Shown here in pieces: positions 1 through 7,667 of a stretch of 26,252 nucleotides of DNA; the first letter of the stretch is position 1; each line of letters starts with the position of its first letter. The position numbers and the translations under genes are program-made. Under the pieces are notes generated by a model. That model was not told where the DNA came from. It was given only the letters and a program-made list of their open reading frames with translations, and did not search any database. The stretch is from IMG/VR virus record IMGVR_UViG_3300024261_000140, positions 1-26,252 of that record. One strand, given 5' to 3'. The DNA comes from a virus.

Positions 1-1
1 A

Positions 2-1120
2 AAACAAGTTGAAAGTATATCCAAAAAATTAGATGAGTACATAGCATTTTTAGAAAGACAAATAATAGCAATACAAAGATTAAATGATCAAATTCAACAA
101 TTGATCGCATTTTTCTCTAAGGGATTAAATGCGGCTGGTCTTTATTCTGTTATGTTTAATGGTGATGGTGTTAGTGATTTTAAAGAGAAACTAGGAAAGT
201 TAAAAGCATTGCAGACTGCTAAAAATAAAGTACGAGAGATAAGTCTTGAAACAATAGAAATAGATGCCACAATACAAGACCCTTTTACTGGATTAAATAA
301 AACGGTGAAAAGACAAGTTTTAAAACCAGGAGTAAAGTCTGATGATGAAATAGAACCCGACGGAATCCCTAAAAGCTTAAGTGAGCTTGATAATTTAAAA
401 TATTCTGGTGCTATTGTGTTTTTTGCTCAGGGTCCTGATATATTAAAATTTGATAAGTTTATGAACAATTTTAATGGACTGGCAACTCTTGGGCAAGGAT
501 TTCTTGCTAATTTATATGATGGAGAAGATAGTATTGCTCAAAAAATAGCACCTTATGTAAAAGAAATACAAGGACAAGACAGCGACGGTAATTGGGTTGA
601 AATAGAGAACTTGGGAAGAATAGATGATGATGGAATTATAAGAATTAAATTTACAAACGATGCTTATAAATTAGACAAATCTGCTAGAAATGCGATCAAT
701 AAACAAATGGAAAAAACTGTAGATTTTTCTCCAAAAATACAAATGGGTAATTTTATTTTTGCGAATGCCCCTACAGAAAATGATACGGTTGTATTATATC
801 AAGGAACATCGTCTTTATCGTTGGTTTCCAAAGCTGTTTCGTTTTCTGACGACACATCTTTTCATCAATTTGATCAACAACCAAAAACTAGTATTGAAGG
901 AGATGCTCATGCTGATGAAGAAACTGGTAAATTTAAACAGCAATTTTTTAATGTGGATTTAAAATCAAAAGTCCCATTGACAAGATCTAATGAAAAATAT
1001 AAAATTTTAGTTCAACGGGGTATCACCAATCTCGAAGGACAATCATTAAGAGAAAAAAAAATGTTGAATATTGGCTTTGATATACATCCTGTAACTGTAG
1101 AATTTGGGGAATTGGTTTAA
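2..1120 (+). CDS. Virion structural protein, left-truncated (unknown family)
   Basis: The frame is open from the window edge, so the 5' end is missing; 372 codons are visible before TAA. A TTG at 101 could be read as a start, but the 33 codons before it continue without a stop as an amphipathic helix rich in I, L, Q and K (residues about 1-45 of the visible part), so the gene very likely begins outside the window. The rest is a mixed, acidic beta-rich protein with no catalytic motif, signal peptide or membrane segment. Its stop overlaps the start of the next gene by one base, and it lies just upstream of the Ig-like and gp25 genes. That suggests a tail or baseplate component with an N-terminal coiled coil for oligomerisation. 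The structural role is inferred from context; I do not recognise a T4 counterpart. Confidence 0.7.
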   Translation, partial: KQVESISKKLDEYIAFLERQIIAIQRLNDQIQQLIAFFSKGLNAAGLYSVMFNGDGVSDFKEKLGKLKALQTAKNKVREISLETIEIDATIQDPFTGLNKTVKRQVLKPGVKSDDEIEPDGIPKSLSELDNLKYSGAIVFFAQGPDILKFDKFMNNFNGLATLGQGFLANLYDGEDSIAQKIAPYVKEIQGQDSDGNWVEIENLGRIDDDGIIRIKFTNDAYKLDKSARNAINKQMEKTVDFSPKIQMGNFIFANAPTENDTVVLYQGTSSLSLVSKAVSFSDDTSFHQFDQQPKTSIEGDAHADEETGKFKQQFFNVDLKSKVPLTRSNEKYKILVQRGITNLEGQSLREKKMLNIGFDIHPVTVEFGELV

Positions 1121-4100
1121 TGTCTAACAATGCAATTTCTAGAACAGGAACTTATACAACTTATTCATCAAGCGGAAGTGCTGGTGATTCGGGAATATAT
1201 GAATATGCTGGAACATCTGGTATTTCTGGCGTGGATTATTATTCTAATGATGATTTAAAAAACGGTTCTATTTTTACTGATATCGATAATAAAATTTCTA
1301 TAAAGTTTACACAAGAAGTTGATAATAGTTCTGTCAAAACATTTAATAAAGATATTGAATTACCTGTTGCTTATCAAAATGTAATAGGAACTATTGGTCT
1401 AACGCATGTTGTCACTGGAACTACCGGAAATGTTGCTGATGACAATAATCTACAATCCTTAAAATTGACTTCTTTACCAGAAACCGCATATACTAACATT
1501 GCAATTGACGAATTTGTAGAAATGTCTTCTCTTGCAAAAACAGATGATAATATAACTTATGAATTTACCCCAAAAGCAAATCTTTCTTCTAATACCACTT
1601 ATTTTTTAAAAATAGATAATGATGCTTTAGTTGACTGGACTGGATCAAAAATTAGTTATAATACTGAAAAGGGGTTTGTTACTGATAATACAATGAGTTT
1701 TGTGACTACAAACGATTATTATAACGGATTTTCAATGCAAGTTGAACCTGCTTCATTGCTTGGAACTGAAATAGGTCCTGTCTCAGCAAACGATGCTCAT
1801 CCACAATTTGAGAGCGGGGATGATATGAGGTTATATCGGGCAAATGGAACAATTTCTGCATCAACTGTTTTAAAAATTCAATCTATAGATGGGACGAAAT
1901 TAACATATCAATTAGAGCCTGATTCGTATAACATGAATGTGACTTATACTGCTACAAATCCTATAGTGATAACTAGCATAAATCATCACCTAATTGATAA
2001 TGATAAAATCGAAATTTACGATGTCGTAAGTGGAAATGCAGTCACTATAGGTGAATATACAATAACAGAAATTACTTCAGACACTTTTTCTATTCCAGTG
2101 GATGGTAGAGCAAGTGATGCCGGTGGGTTAAATTATTACAGAAATGTGAATAAAAATGATTTATTAATGTGGTCTAAATCAGCGAATAGTGCGTCTAATA
2201 CGTATACTATAAGAAAAAAATCATTATCTGTCTCTCAGAAAAATTCGATTAATGGGCTCGATAACTTGATGAATAAAACATTTTATACAATTAAAGATAG
2301 CGGACCAACCAGTTCAAGTGCAAAAGGGAACTTAATAAAGTTCAATAATTCAACTCTATCATATGTTCCAATTGATTCTGAAGCAAAAATCACAACTGAT
2401 TCTTTTGTTAATAATTCTATAGTTGATATTTCAACTTCTTTGACCCAGAATACTTATACTCGCTTTCATATAAAAGCGAATACTTCTCCTGAACATAATG
2501 TGCATCCTTTTCATTCATCGGCTCCGAAAGTGATTTCAACCTTTCCTGAAAATGGAGGATCGTTTCCTAGAAAATTGACAATTACCCAAATTACAAGAAA
2601 AGGTGCTATTGCTCTTGTGTCTACAAATCATCCTCATAATTTATCTACCGGTAGTTTTATAAAAATTGTTGGATCTACTCAATCGATTTATAATACGACA
2701 AAAACTGTTTTGTATGTTCCGTCTTCAAATACTTTTCAATATGATATGGGGTCAACTAGTAATTTTTCAGGTGTACAGAGTCCCGCTCCCGGCAATCCCA
2801 AACTTCAAATTAGTAATGATAATGGAGCTACTTATGATGAAAGATTTAATTCTATATTCATAAATTTCAGTCAATCTATGAATACAAGCACCATTATAGT
2901 TGCGAACAGTACTCATTTAATTTCAGCAAATGGATCAACTGGGGATTTTGTAACTTCTAATTCGTGGGCATATTTGCAAGATTCATCTTCAAGCACAATA
3001 CAGTTATCCGATTCTGGTTTTGAAGATATTGAATCTTGCGTTTCAATAGTAGCAAGTGCGGGTAATTCTGTTTTTGCGGTTATTCCTGAAATTCTTAAAA
3101 GAGAACATCGATATAAAATAAAAGCAACAACATCTATTCAAGATTTGGGAAAAACAAATAGTCTTTATGAATTCACAACAACTGAAGGTATTGCGACTGG
3201 TTTGGTTGTCAGAGATCCAATAACCGGTAAAGAAGTGATTTATTCAAAAGACGAAGATCCGCCAGAAATTAAAAAAATATTTGGTTCAAGTGATTTTGGT
3301 GCTTCTGGATTTGCGGGAAAAGTTTTTGAAAGCGGAACTCTTTCTGAAATAACCTCTCCTGATGATTATCAATCTGTTCCCATAAATTTTAATGGTGAAT
3401 CTTTAGTAATTCAGTTTTCCGAGAGTATGAATATAAATTCAATAACTTCTGCAACCACAAGTACGGTGCCTACCGGGACAGTCCAATTATCTTCTGATAA
3501 TTACAATACAGTTGTACAAATGTCATCGATTCCGCGTGTATCATCGACAGATGAAGATAATGATACATTTAAATTCACTCCTGTAGCGAATTTGTCAGCA
3601 AACACTGTTTATACTTTAAAAGTTTTTAAGAGCGTTCGTGATTCTTCGCAAGAAGGAAATCAAATGATAGCAGATAATGTGAGTTCTATAAAAACTTTTT
3701 CGATAGAAAGCAATCCACCTTCTTCTGCCGATTATTTTGTTCCAGGGGAAATTATATCGGGTATTATTACTTTAACGATTAAATCAAATACAGGAACAAT
3801 AACTACTGGATTAACTGCTGGAGATACGTTCTTGGGAACAACATCAAAGGGTTATGGACAAATTTTAGATGCTATTGAAGTCGATTCTGCTATAACGTCT
3901 ATTAGATATACGGAATTGCCCGGTCAAGATGGATCTATTAAATCCTTGGTTCCTGGCGAAGAGTGTAAAGTAAATAGTTCTGTTAATTTTACAATTGATA
4001 ATGTTGCAATAACTGATCCCGCAGAAGGAAATGTTGTTTCTTTTACATCAGGAACTAAAAGAATATTGTATAGAGACAATAAAAAAGATAATGAATTTTT

Positions 4101-5052
4101 AGCCGGAACTTCATCAATAGAAAGGATTGTAGGAAGAACATCGAACGGTTATGCTTGGACAGGAAGTGCTGGGACAGCTGGTTTGGTTGGTGCAGGATTT
4201 AAAACCGCATCTACTGCAATTGTAGCAAATGTGTTTTTTACTAATACTGATGGCAGTTTAGTGTCAACAAGCGGATCAATTAAAAATTCTATTAATGTTC
4301 AGTCAAATGTTATCTACACGTTTAATCAAACAATGGATGATGAAAGTATTAATTTTAATGCTGTAGATTCCGCTGTCCGTAGTGGTTATAATATATTACT
4401 TTCATACGATAGCGGGTTTCAGAATACAATACCATTGAGTACAAGCTTTATTACTTCAAATAATGAAACTGTATTTGAATTTCAACCAGCAATATTGTCA
4501 AACACGAGTTTAAATTTAACACAAAATAAAAACCTCTATGCTAAGGTGACTCAGACAGCAAAAAATAAAGGTGATATGAATTTGCAGAATGCTTTTTCTA
4601 CTACATTGTATTATGCTAATACTGCCACAAATATTGATTTTAAAGCAGTGAACGCTTCTGTTTACACCGCAGACGGTCAAGAAATAGAATTAGAAGTAGG
4701 TTCCGCTTTGGCTGTAAATATGCCGAGTCAATCTTCAGTAATATCAAAATCAACTCCTATTATCATACACTTTAATGAAGTTCCTGATGTGACATCGTTT
4801 GCATTGAATTCAGAAATAGAATTAGGAACGGCTCATGATTTTTCTCCAGGAACCACTATCGCTATAGGTAATGGAACACTTACACCGTGCGGTAAATTCG
4901 GAACACAAATAAAAATACAACTTGGTGCAAGTTTAAGTGCGGGAACTCGATATTTTTTAAGAGTCGGATCTACTGTGGGGGGAACAAATGAAGGGGGAAA
5001 ATCTTTAACCACAAATGTAACGTGGTTTAATTCATTCACAACTGCCGCATAA
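1120..5052 (+). CDS. Large multi-domain Ig-like (SbsA/Big_5-type) virion protein
   Basis: A 1310-residue protein starting with ATG that shares one base with the preceding TAA. Five repeats look like bacterial Ig-like Big_5 (SbsA) domains, at about residues 46-197, 575-688, 757-862, 1058-1166 and 1205-1308. Each has an early strand such as LVIQFSESMN or PIIIHFNE and a later 'L-S-A-N-T-x-Y-x-L-K/R-V' strand. Between them lie two 'H-x-L-x-x-G/N-D' modules (about 281-330 and 486-545) like those in the gp7- and DUF4815-like proteins, and a 'G-E-I-I ... G-x-T-S-K-G-Y-G' stretch (about 872-915). There is no signal peptide or transmembrane helix. Such proteins are usually extended, surface-exposed phage tail or capsid decorations that may bind host glycans. 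Its place just before the baseplate wedge genes suggests a baseplate or tail attachment; the exact location is unknown. Confidence 0.75.
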   Translation: MSNNAISRTGTYTTYSSSGSAGDSGIYEYAGTSGISGVDYYSNDDLKNGSIFTDIDNKISIKFTQEVDNSSVKTFNKDIELPVAYQNVIGTIGLTHVVTGTTGNVADDNNLQSLKLTSLPETAYTNIAIDEFVEMSSLAKTDDNITYEFTPKANLSSNTTYFLKIDNDALVDWTGSKISYNTEKGFVTDNTMSFVTTNDYYNGFSMQVEPASLLGTEIGPVSANDAHPQFESGDDMRLYRANGTISASTVLKIQSIDGTKLTYQLEPDSYNMNVTYTATNPIVITSINHHLIDNDKIEIYDVVSGNAVTIGEYTITEITSDTFSIPVDGRASDAGGLNYYRNVNKNDLLMWSKSANSASNTYTIRKKSLSVSQKNSINGLDNLMNKTFYTIKDSGPTSSSAKGNLIKFNNSTLSYVPIDSEAKITTDSFVNNSIVDISTSLTQNTYTRFHIKANTSPEHNVHPFHSSAPKVISTFPENGGSFPRKLTITQITRKGAIALVSTNHPHNLSTGSFIKIVGSTQSIYNTTKTVLYVPSSNTFQYDMGSTSNFSGVQSPAPGNPKLQISNDNGATYDERFNSIFINFSQSMNTSTIIVANSTHLISANGSTGDFVTSNSWAYLQDSSSSTIQLSDSGFEDIESCVSIVASAGNSVFAVIPEILKREHRYKIKATTSIQDLGKTNSLYEFTTTEGIATGLVVRDPITGKEVIYSKDEDPPEIKKIFGSSDFGASGFAGKVFESGTLSEITSPDDYQSVPINFNGESLVIQFSESMNINSITSATTSTVPTGTVQLSSDNYNTVVQMSSIPRVSSTDEDNDTFKFTPVANLSANTVYTLKVFKSVRDSSQEGNQMIADNVSSIKTFSIESNPPSSADYFVPGEIISGIITLTIKSNTGTITTGLTAGDTFLGTTSKGYGQILDAIEVDSAITSIRYTELPGQDGSIKSLVPGEECKVNSSVNFTIDNVAITDPAEGNVVSFTSGTKRILYRDNKKDNEFLAGTSSIERIVGRTSNGYAWTGSAGTAGLVGAGFKTASTAIVANVFFTNTDGSLVSTSGSIKNSINVQSNVIYTFNQTMDDESINFNAVDSAVRSGYNILLSYDSGFQNTIPLSTSFITSNNETVFEFQPAILSNTSLNLTQNKNLYAKVTQTAKNKGDMNLQNAFSTTLYYANTATNIDFKAVNASVYTADGQEIELEVGSALAVNMPSQSSVISKSTPIIIHFNEVPDVTSFALNSEIELGTAHDFSPGTTIAIGNGTLTPCGKFGTQIKIQLGASLSAGTRYFLRVGSTVGGTNEGGKSLTTNVTWFNSFTTAA

Positions 5053-5056
5053 GGAG
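5051..5056 (+). promoter_or_regulatory. Strong Shine-Dalgarno (AAGGAG) for the 79-residue ORF
   Basis: AAGGAG begins inside the TAA stop of the upstream gene and ends 5 nt before the ATG at 5062. It is the clearest ribosome binding site in the window and fixes the start of the small downstream ORF. Confidence 0.85.
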
Positions 5057-5061
5057 ACAGT

Positions 5062-5301
5062 ATGCCACTGCTTAAAAAAACATTAGAAACTAATATAAAG
5101 TCCGCATTTAAAATTGGATCTGCGGCAGGATCAGAAGAAAAAGTTGCTGAATTATTGGCTACTGCAATACACACTTATGTAAGTGCCGCAGATGTTACTA
5201 CTTCAGTGACTACTGTAACCACTGGAGTTGGTGTATGCTCAACTGGTGGGGGTCCAACAACGGGTTCTGGAGCGGGAACAGGCAAAGGAACTCTCTCATA
5301 A
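5062..5301 (+). CDS. Small Gly/Thr-rich protein next to baseplate genes, unknown function
   Basis: A 79-residue protein with an ideal AAGGAG ribosome binding site 5 nt upstream. The first half is an amphipathic helix (roughly residues 1-45, Lys/Ala/Glu-rich). The second half is Thr/Val/Ser-rich and ends in a flexible Gly-rich tail (GGGPTTGSGAGTGKGTLS). There is one Cys (about residue 59) and no membrane segment. It sits between the Ig-like protein and gp25, where T4-like phages keep hub and spike accessory genes, so a small tail or baseplate accessory is plausible. I see no PAAR or lysozyme signature. A gap of 22 nt follows before gp25, and that gap carries the ACTAAATA promoter-like octamer. 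The gene is real on ribosome binding site and packing evidence; its function is not known. Confidence 0.7.
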   Translation: MPLLKKTLETNIKSAFKIGSAAGSEEKVAELLATAIHTYVSAADVTTSVTTVTTGVGVCSTGGGPTTGSGAGTGKGTLS

Positions 5302-5310
5302 GAAAATAAG

Positions 5311-5318
5311 ACTAAATA
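5311..5318 (+). promoter_or_regulatory. T4-late-type promoter octamer before gp25 (ACTAAATA)
   Basis: ACTAAATA resembles the T4 late -10 element TATAAATA and lies in the only gap between the 79-residue ORF and gp25. Its last base is 5 nt from the gp25 ATG at 5324. The same octamer occurs at 24755-24762 before gp15. Recognition by a gp55-like late sigma is inferred. Confidence 0.6.
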
Positions 5319-5323
5319 TACAT

Positions 5324-5800
5324 ATGGCTACAAATTCAACTCAAGAAGACTTTTATACCTTTGATCAGGCTCAACTAGATCTTACTGATAGGCAATCAAT
5401 TAGATTTTTGTCTCTACTATCACCTAGAGATTTAAATATACAATTTTATCATAATCCTAATACAGGAGACCTTGCTTTAAAAACAGGGTCTAATGCAGTA
5501 AAAGAATCTTTGAAAAAATTAATTCTAACTAGAAAATTTGAAAGGGTGTTTCAGCCCGGTATTGGTTCAAACATAATGGATTTGTTATTTGAGCCGCACG
5601 ATATAATTACTGAACAATTGATTGAAGATGAAATTAGATCTGTAGTTGCGAACTTTGAACCCAGAGCAAATATATTAGACGTAATTGTTAATAATGAGAG
5701 AGATGGTGCAGGTTATCGCATTAAGATAATTTTTTCAGTTGTAAATGAATCTGAACCAGTAACATTTACAGCATTTTTAGAATCAACAAGAGGTAATTAA
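5324..5800 (+). CDS. 25: Baseplate wedge protein gp25
   Basis: A 158-residue protein of the GPW/gp25 family (T4 gp25 is 132 residues). The central block has the family hallmarks: an acidic 'GDLALKTG' strand, 'AVKESLKKLILT', 'ERVFQPGIGS' and 'LLFEP' (about residues 48-95). In T4-like phages gp25 joins gp6 and gp53 at the inner baseplate wedge, where sheath assembly begins. I start it at the ATG at 5324 (MATNSTQ...); an earlier in-frame ATG at 5228 would add 32 basic, non-conserved residues overlapping the previous gene. There is no Shine-Dalgarno; instead ACTAAATA ends 5 nt before the ATG. The stop codon touches the gp6 ATG, so translation is probably coupled to gp6. Confidence 0.93.
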   Translation: MATNSTQEDFYTFDQAQLDLTDRQSIRFLSLLSPRDLNIQFYHNPNTGDLALKTGSNAVKESLKKLILTRKFERVFQPGIGSNIMDLLFEPHDIITEQLIEDEIRSVVANFEPRANILDVIVNNERDGAGYRIKIIFSVVNESEPVTFTAFLESTRGN

Positions 5801-7666
5801 ATGTCAGAAACTACTAAATTAAGAGTTTCAGAATTAGATTTTGATCAAATAAAAACCAATTTTAAAAGCTATCTTAAAGAACAAGATGTTTTTAGAGACT
5901 ATAATTTAGATGGTTCTACTATTGCTCATTTATTAGATATTTTAGCGTACAATACTCATTATAATGCTTTTTATTTGAACATGGTTGCAAATGAAATGTT
6001 TATAGATTCAGCGACTACCAGAAGTGCCATGATTTCTTTGTCTAAACTATTAGGATATGTTCCAAAATCAAGAACCGGCGCAAAAGCAAATGTAAATATA
6101 TCAATAACTCCTGATGATGCTCCAGCAAATATTACTATAGCAAAAAATACAAGATTCGGTTCTGCCATAAATGGTATTAATTATACTTTTGTAACAGATC
6201 AGTCATATTCAACAACTGCAAATTCTGATAATGCAACTGTTGTTGTGCAAAATGTTTCATTAATCGAGGGAGATCCTTTAACTTATAATTATACTGCTAA
6301 TACACAAGATTCGTCACAAAGATTTACTGTCCCTAATAGAGGAGTTGACCATTCGACAATTACAGTTTCTATTAAAGAAAATTCTTCTAGTACAATATTA
6401 TCTCCTTATAATCAAGCATCCGATTTGATTGAACTTAGTTCAACGTCAAATGTGTTTTTTATAGAAGAAAGTACAGATTTTTTAACCGAAATAAAATTTG
6501 GAGACGGGGTTTTAGGAAGAAAATTAATAACGGGTAATATTGTTATTATTAATTATAATATCTGCTCGGGTGGTTTAGGAAATGGTGCAAATAATTTCGC
6601 TGTTGCGACAACTGCTGGTGGTTATTCGGCCGTTAATATTACGACTAATAGTAAAGCAGAGGGTGGGTCAGAAGAAGAAACTATTAATTCTATAAGATTT
6701 AATGCTCCTAGGCACTATAGTACTCAAAATCGAGCAGTAACAACGGACGATTATAAAAGAATAATATTAAGAGATTATCCGTTAGCAGAATCAATAGTTG
6801 TATATGGCGGAGAAGATGCAGATCCACCAGAATATGGGAAGGTTTTTATAGGCATAAAACCTAAATCAGGACTTTATTTAACTGATTCGATAAAAAATCA
6901 TATTAAAACCAATATTATTAAAAAATATAACGTTGCGTCTATAACGCCTGAGTTTGTTGATTTAGATTATATCTATATTTTATTAACAACAACTGTTAAT
7001 TTTGATTCTCGAAAAACAATAAAAACTTCACAAACATTAAGAAGTGGTATTATAAGGTCTATACAATCATATGTTTCTGAGGACCTTTATAAATTCGAAC
7101 AGACATTTAGACTGTCAAAATTACAAACAAAAATTGACAGTACTGATTTTTCTATATTAGGTAATGATTGTGCTATTAGATTGAGAAAAACAATAACTCC
7201 AATATTGAATACTTCATCAACATATATTTTAAACTATAATAATCCTATTAGTCATCCTCACTTGAATCATTCTGCTACTATATCTTCTACTTCATTTACT
7301 ATTACAGATGACCAAAATGTTTTAAGACAGGGCTGTAGAATAAAAGATTTTAATGGTGTGCTAAAAATCTATAGAATAAATTCTGAAGGAACTGAATTGT
7401 TTGTTAGAGATAATATTGGTACAGTTAATTATATAACTGGAAAACTAATATTAAATGCTTTTGATCCTTTTTCATATATTGGTAATGAAATTAGCATAAT
7501 AATGATACCAGTTTTAAGTGATGTTTTATCTTTGAGGGCGCAATTAATTACAATTCAAGAAATGGATATTAATTTGAAAATGAATGATGTTTCCACAGTT
7601 ATTGACCAAACTCAAGTTATTACTACTGATTCCGCAACAACTCAAACTACAATAGTGAATTATTAA
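5801..7666 (+). CDS. 6: Baseplate wedge protein gp6 (baseplate J-like)
   Basis: A 621-residue protein, close to T4 gp6 (660). The N-terminus carries the signature of marine T4-like gp6: 'DYNLDGST', 'LLDILAYNTHYNAFYLN' and 'NEMFIDSA' (about residues 33-71). The middle has a baseplate-J-type core with 'IKFGDGVLGR' (about 231-240). Residues 301-345 hold 'APRHYSTQNRAVTTDDYK' followed by the acidic 'GGEDADPPEYG'. gp6 dimers form the inner ring that links the six wedges around the hub and drive the baseplate conformational change. The ATG follows the gp25 stop directly, with AGAGGT 6 nt upstream. One base separates its stop from the gp7 start. Confidence 0.93.
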   Translation: MSETTKLRVSELDFDQIKTNFKSYLKEQDVFRDYNLDGSTIAHLLDILAYNTHYNAFYLNMVANEMFIDSATTRSAMISLSKLLGYVPKSRTGAKANVNISITPDDAPANITIAKNTRFGSAINGINYTFVTDQSYSTTANSDNATVVVQNVSLIEGDPLTYNYTANTQDSSQRFTVPNRGVDHSTITVSIKENSSSTILSPYNQASDLIELSSTSNVFFIEESTDFLTEIKFGDGVLGRKLITGNIVIINYNICSGGLGNGANNFAVATTAGGYSAVNITTNSKAEGGSEEETINSIRFNAPRHYSTQNRAVTTDDYKRIILRDYPLAESIVVYGGEDADPPEYGKVFIGIKPKSGLYLTDSIKNHIKTNIIKKYNVASITPEFVDLDYIYILLTTTVNFDSRKTIKTSQTLRSGIIRSIQSYVSEDLYKFEQTFRLSKLQTKIDSTDFSILGNDCAIRLRKTITPILNTSSTYILNYNNPISHPHLNHSATISSTSFTITDDQNVLRQGCRIKDFNGVLKIYRINSEGTELFVRDNIGTVNYITGKLILNAFDPFSYIGNEISIIMIPVLSDVLSLRAQLITIQEMDINLKMNDVSTVIDQTQVITTDSATTQTTIVNY

Positions 7667-7667
7667 T

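Noticed and set aside
101-1120. TTG at 101 as the start of the first gene
   Set aside because: The same frame is open back to the window edge and encodes a continuous amphipathic helix, so the gene is truncated by the window rather than starting at TTG.
4833-5174. 113-residue minus-strand open frame across the 5052/5062 junction
   Set aside because: Antisense to two well-supported genes, no family resemblance, no ribosome binding site; a by-product of the codon bias of the plus-strand genes.
5228-5323. Upstream in-frame ATG giving a 190-residue gp25
   Set aside because: The extra 32 residues are basic, unlike gp25, and overlap the 79-residue gene; the ATG at 5324 begins a typical gp25 and follows the promoter octamer.
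5228-5330. Programmed frameshift joining the 79-residue ORF to gp25
   Set aside because: No slippery heptamer is visible, both genes have their own start signals, and gp25 is complete without a fusion.
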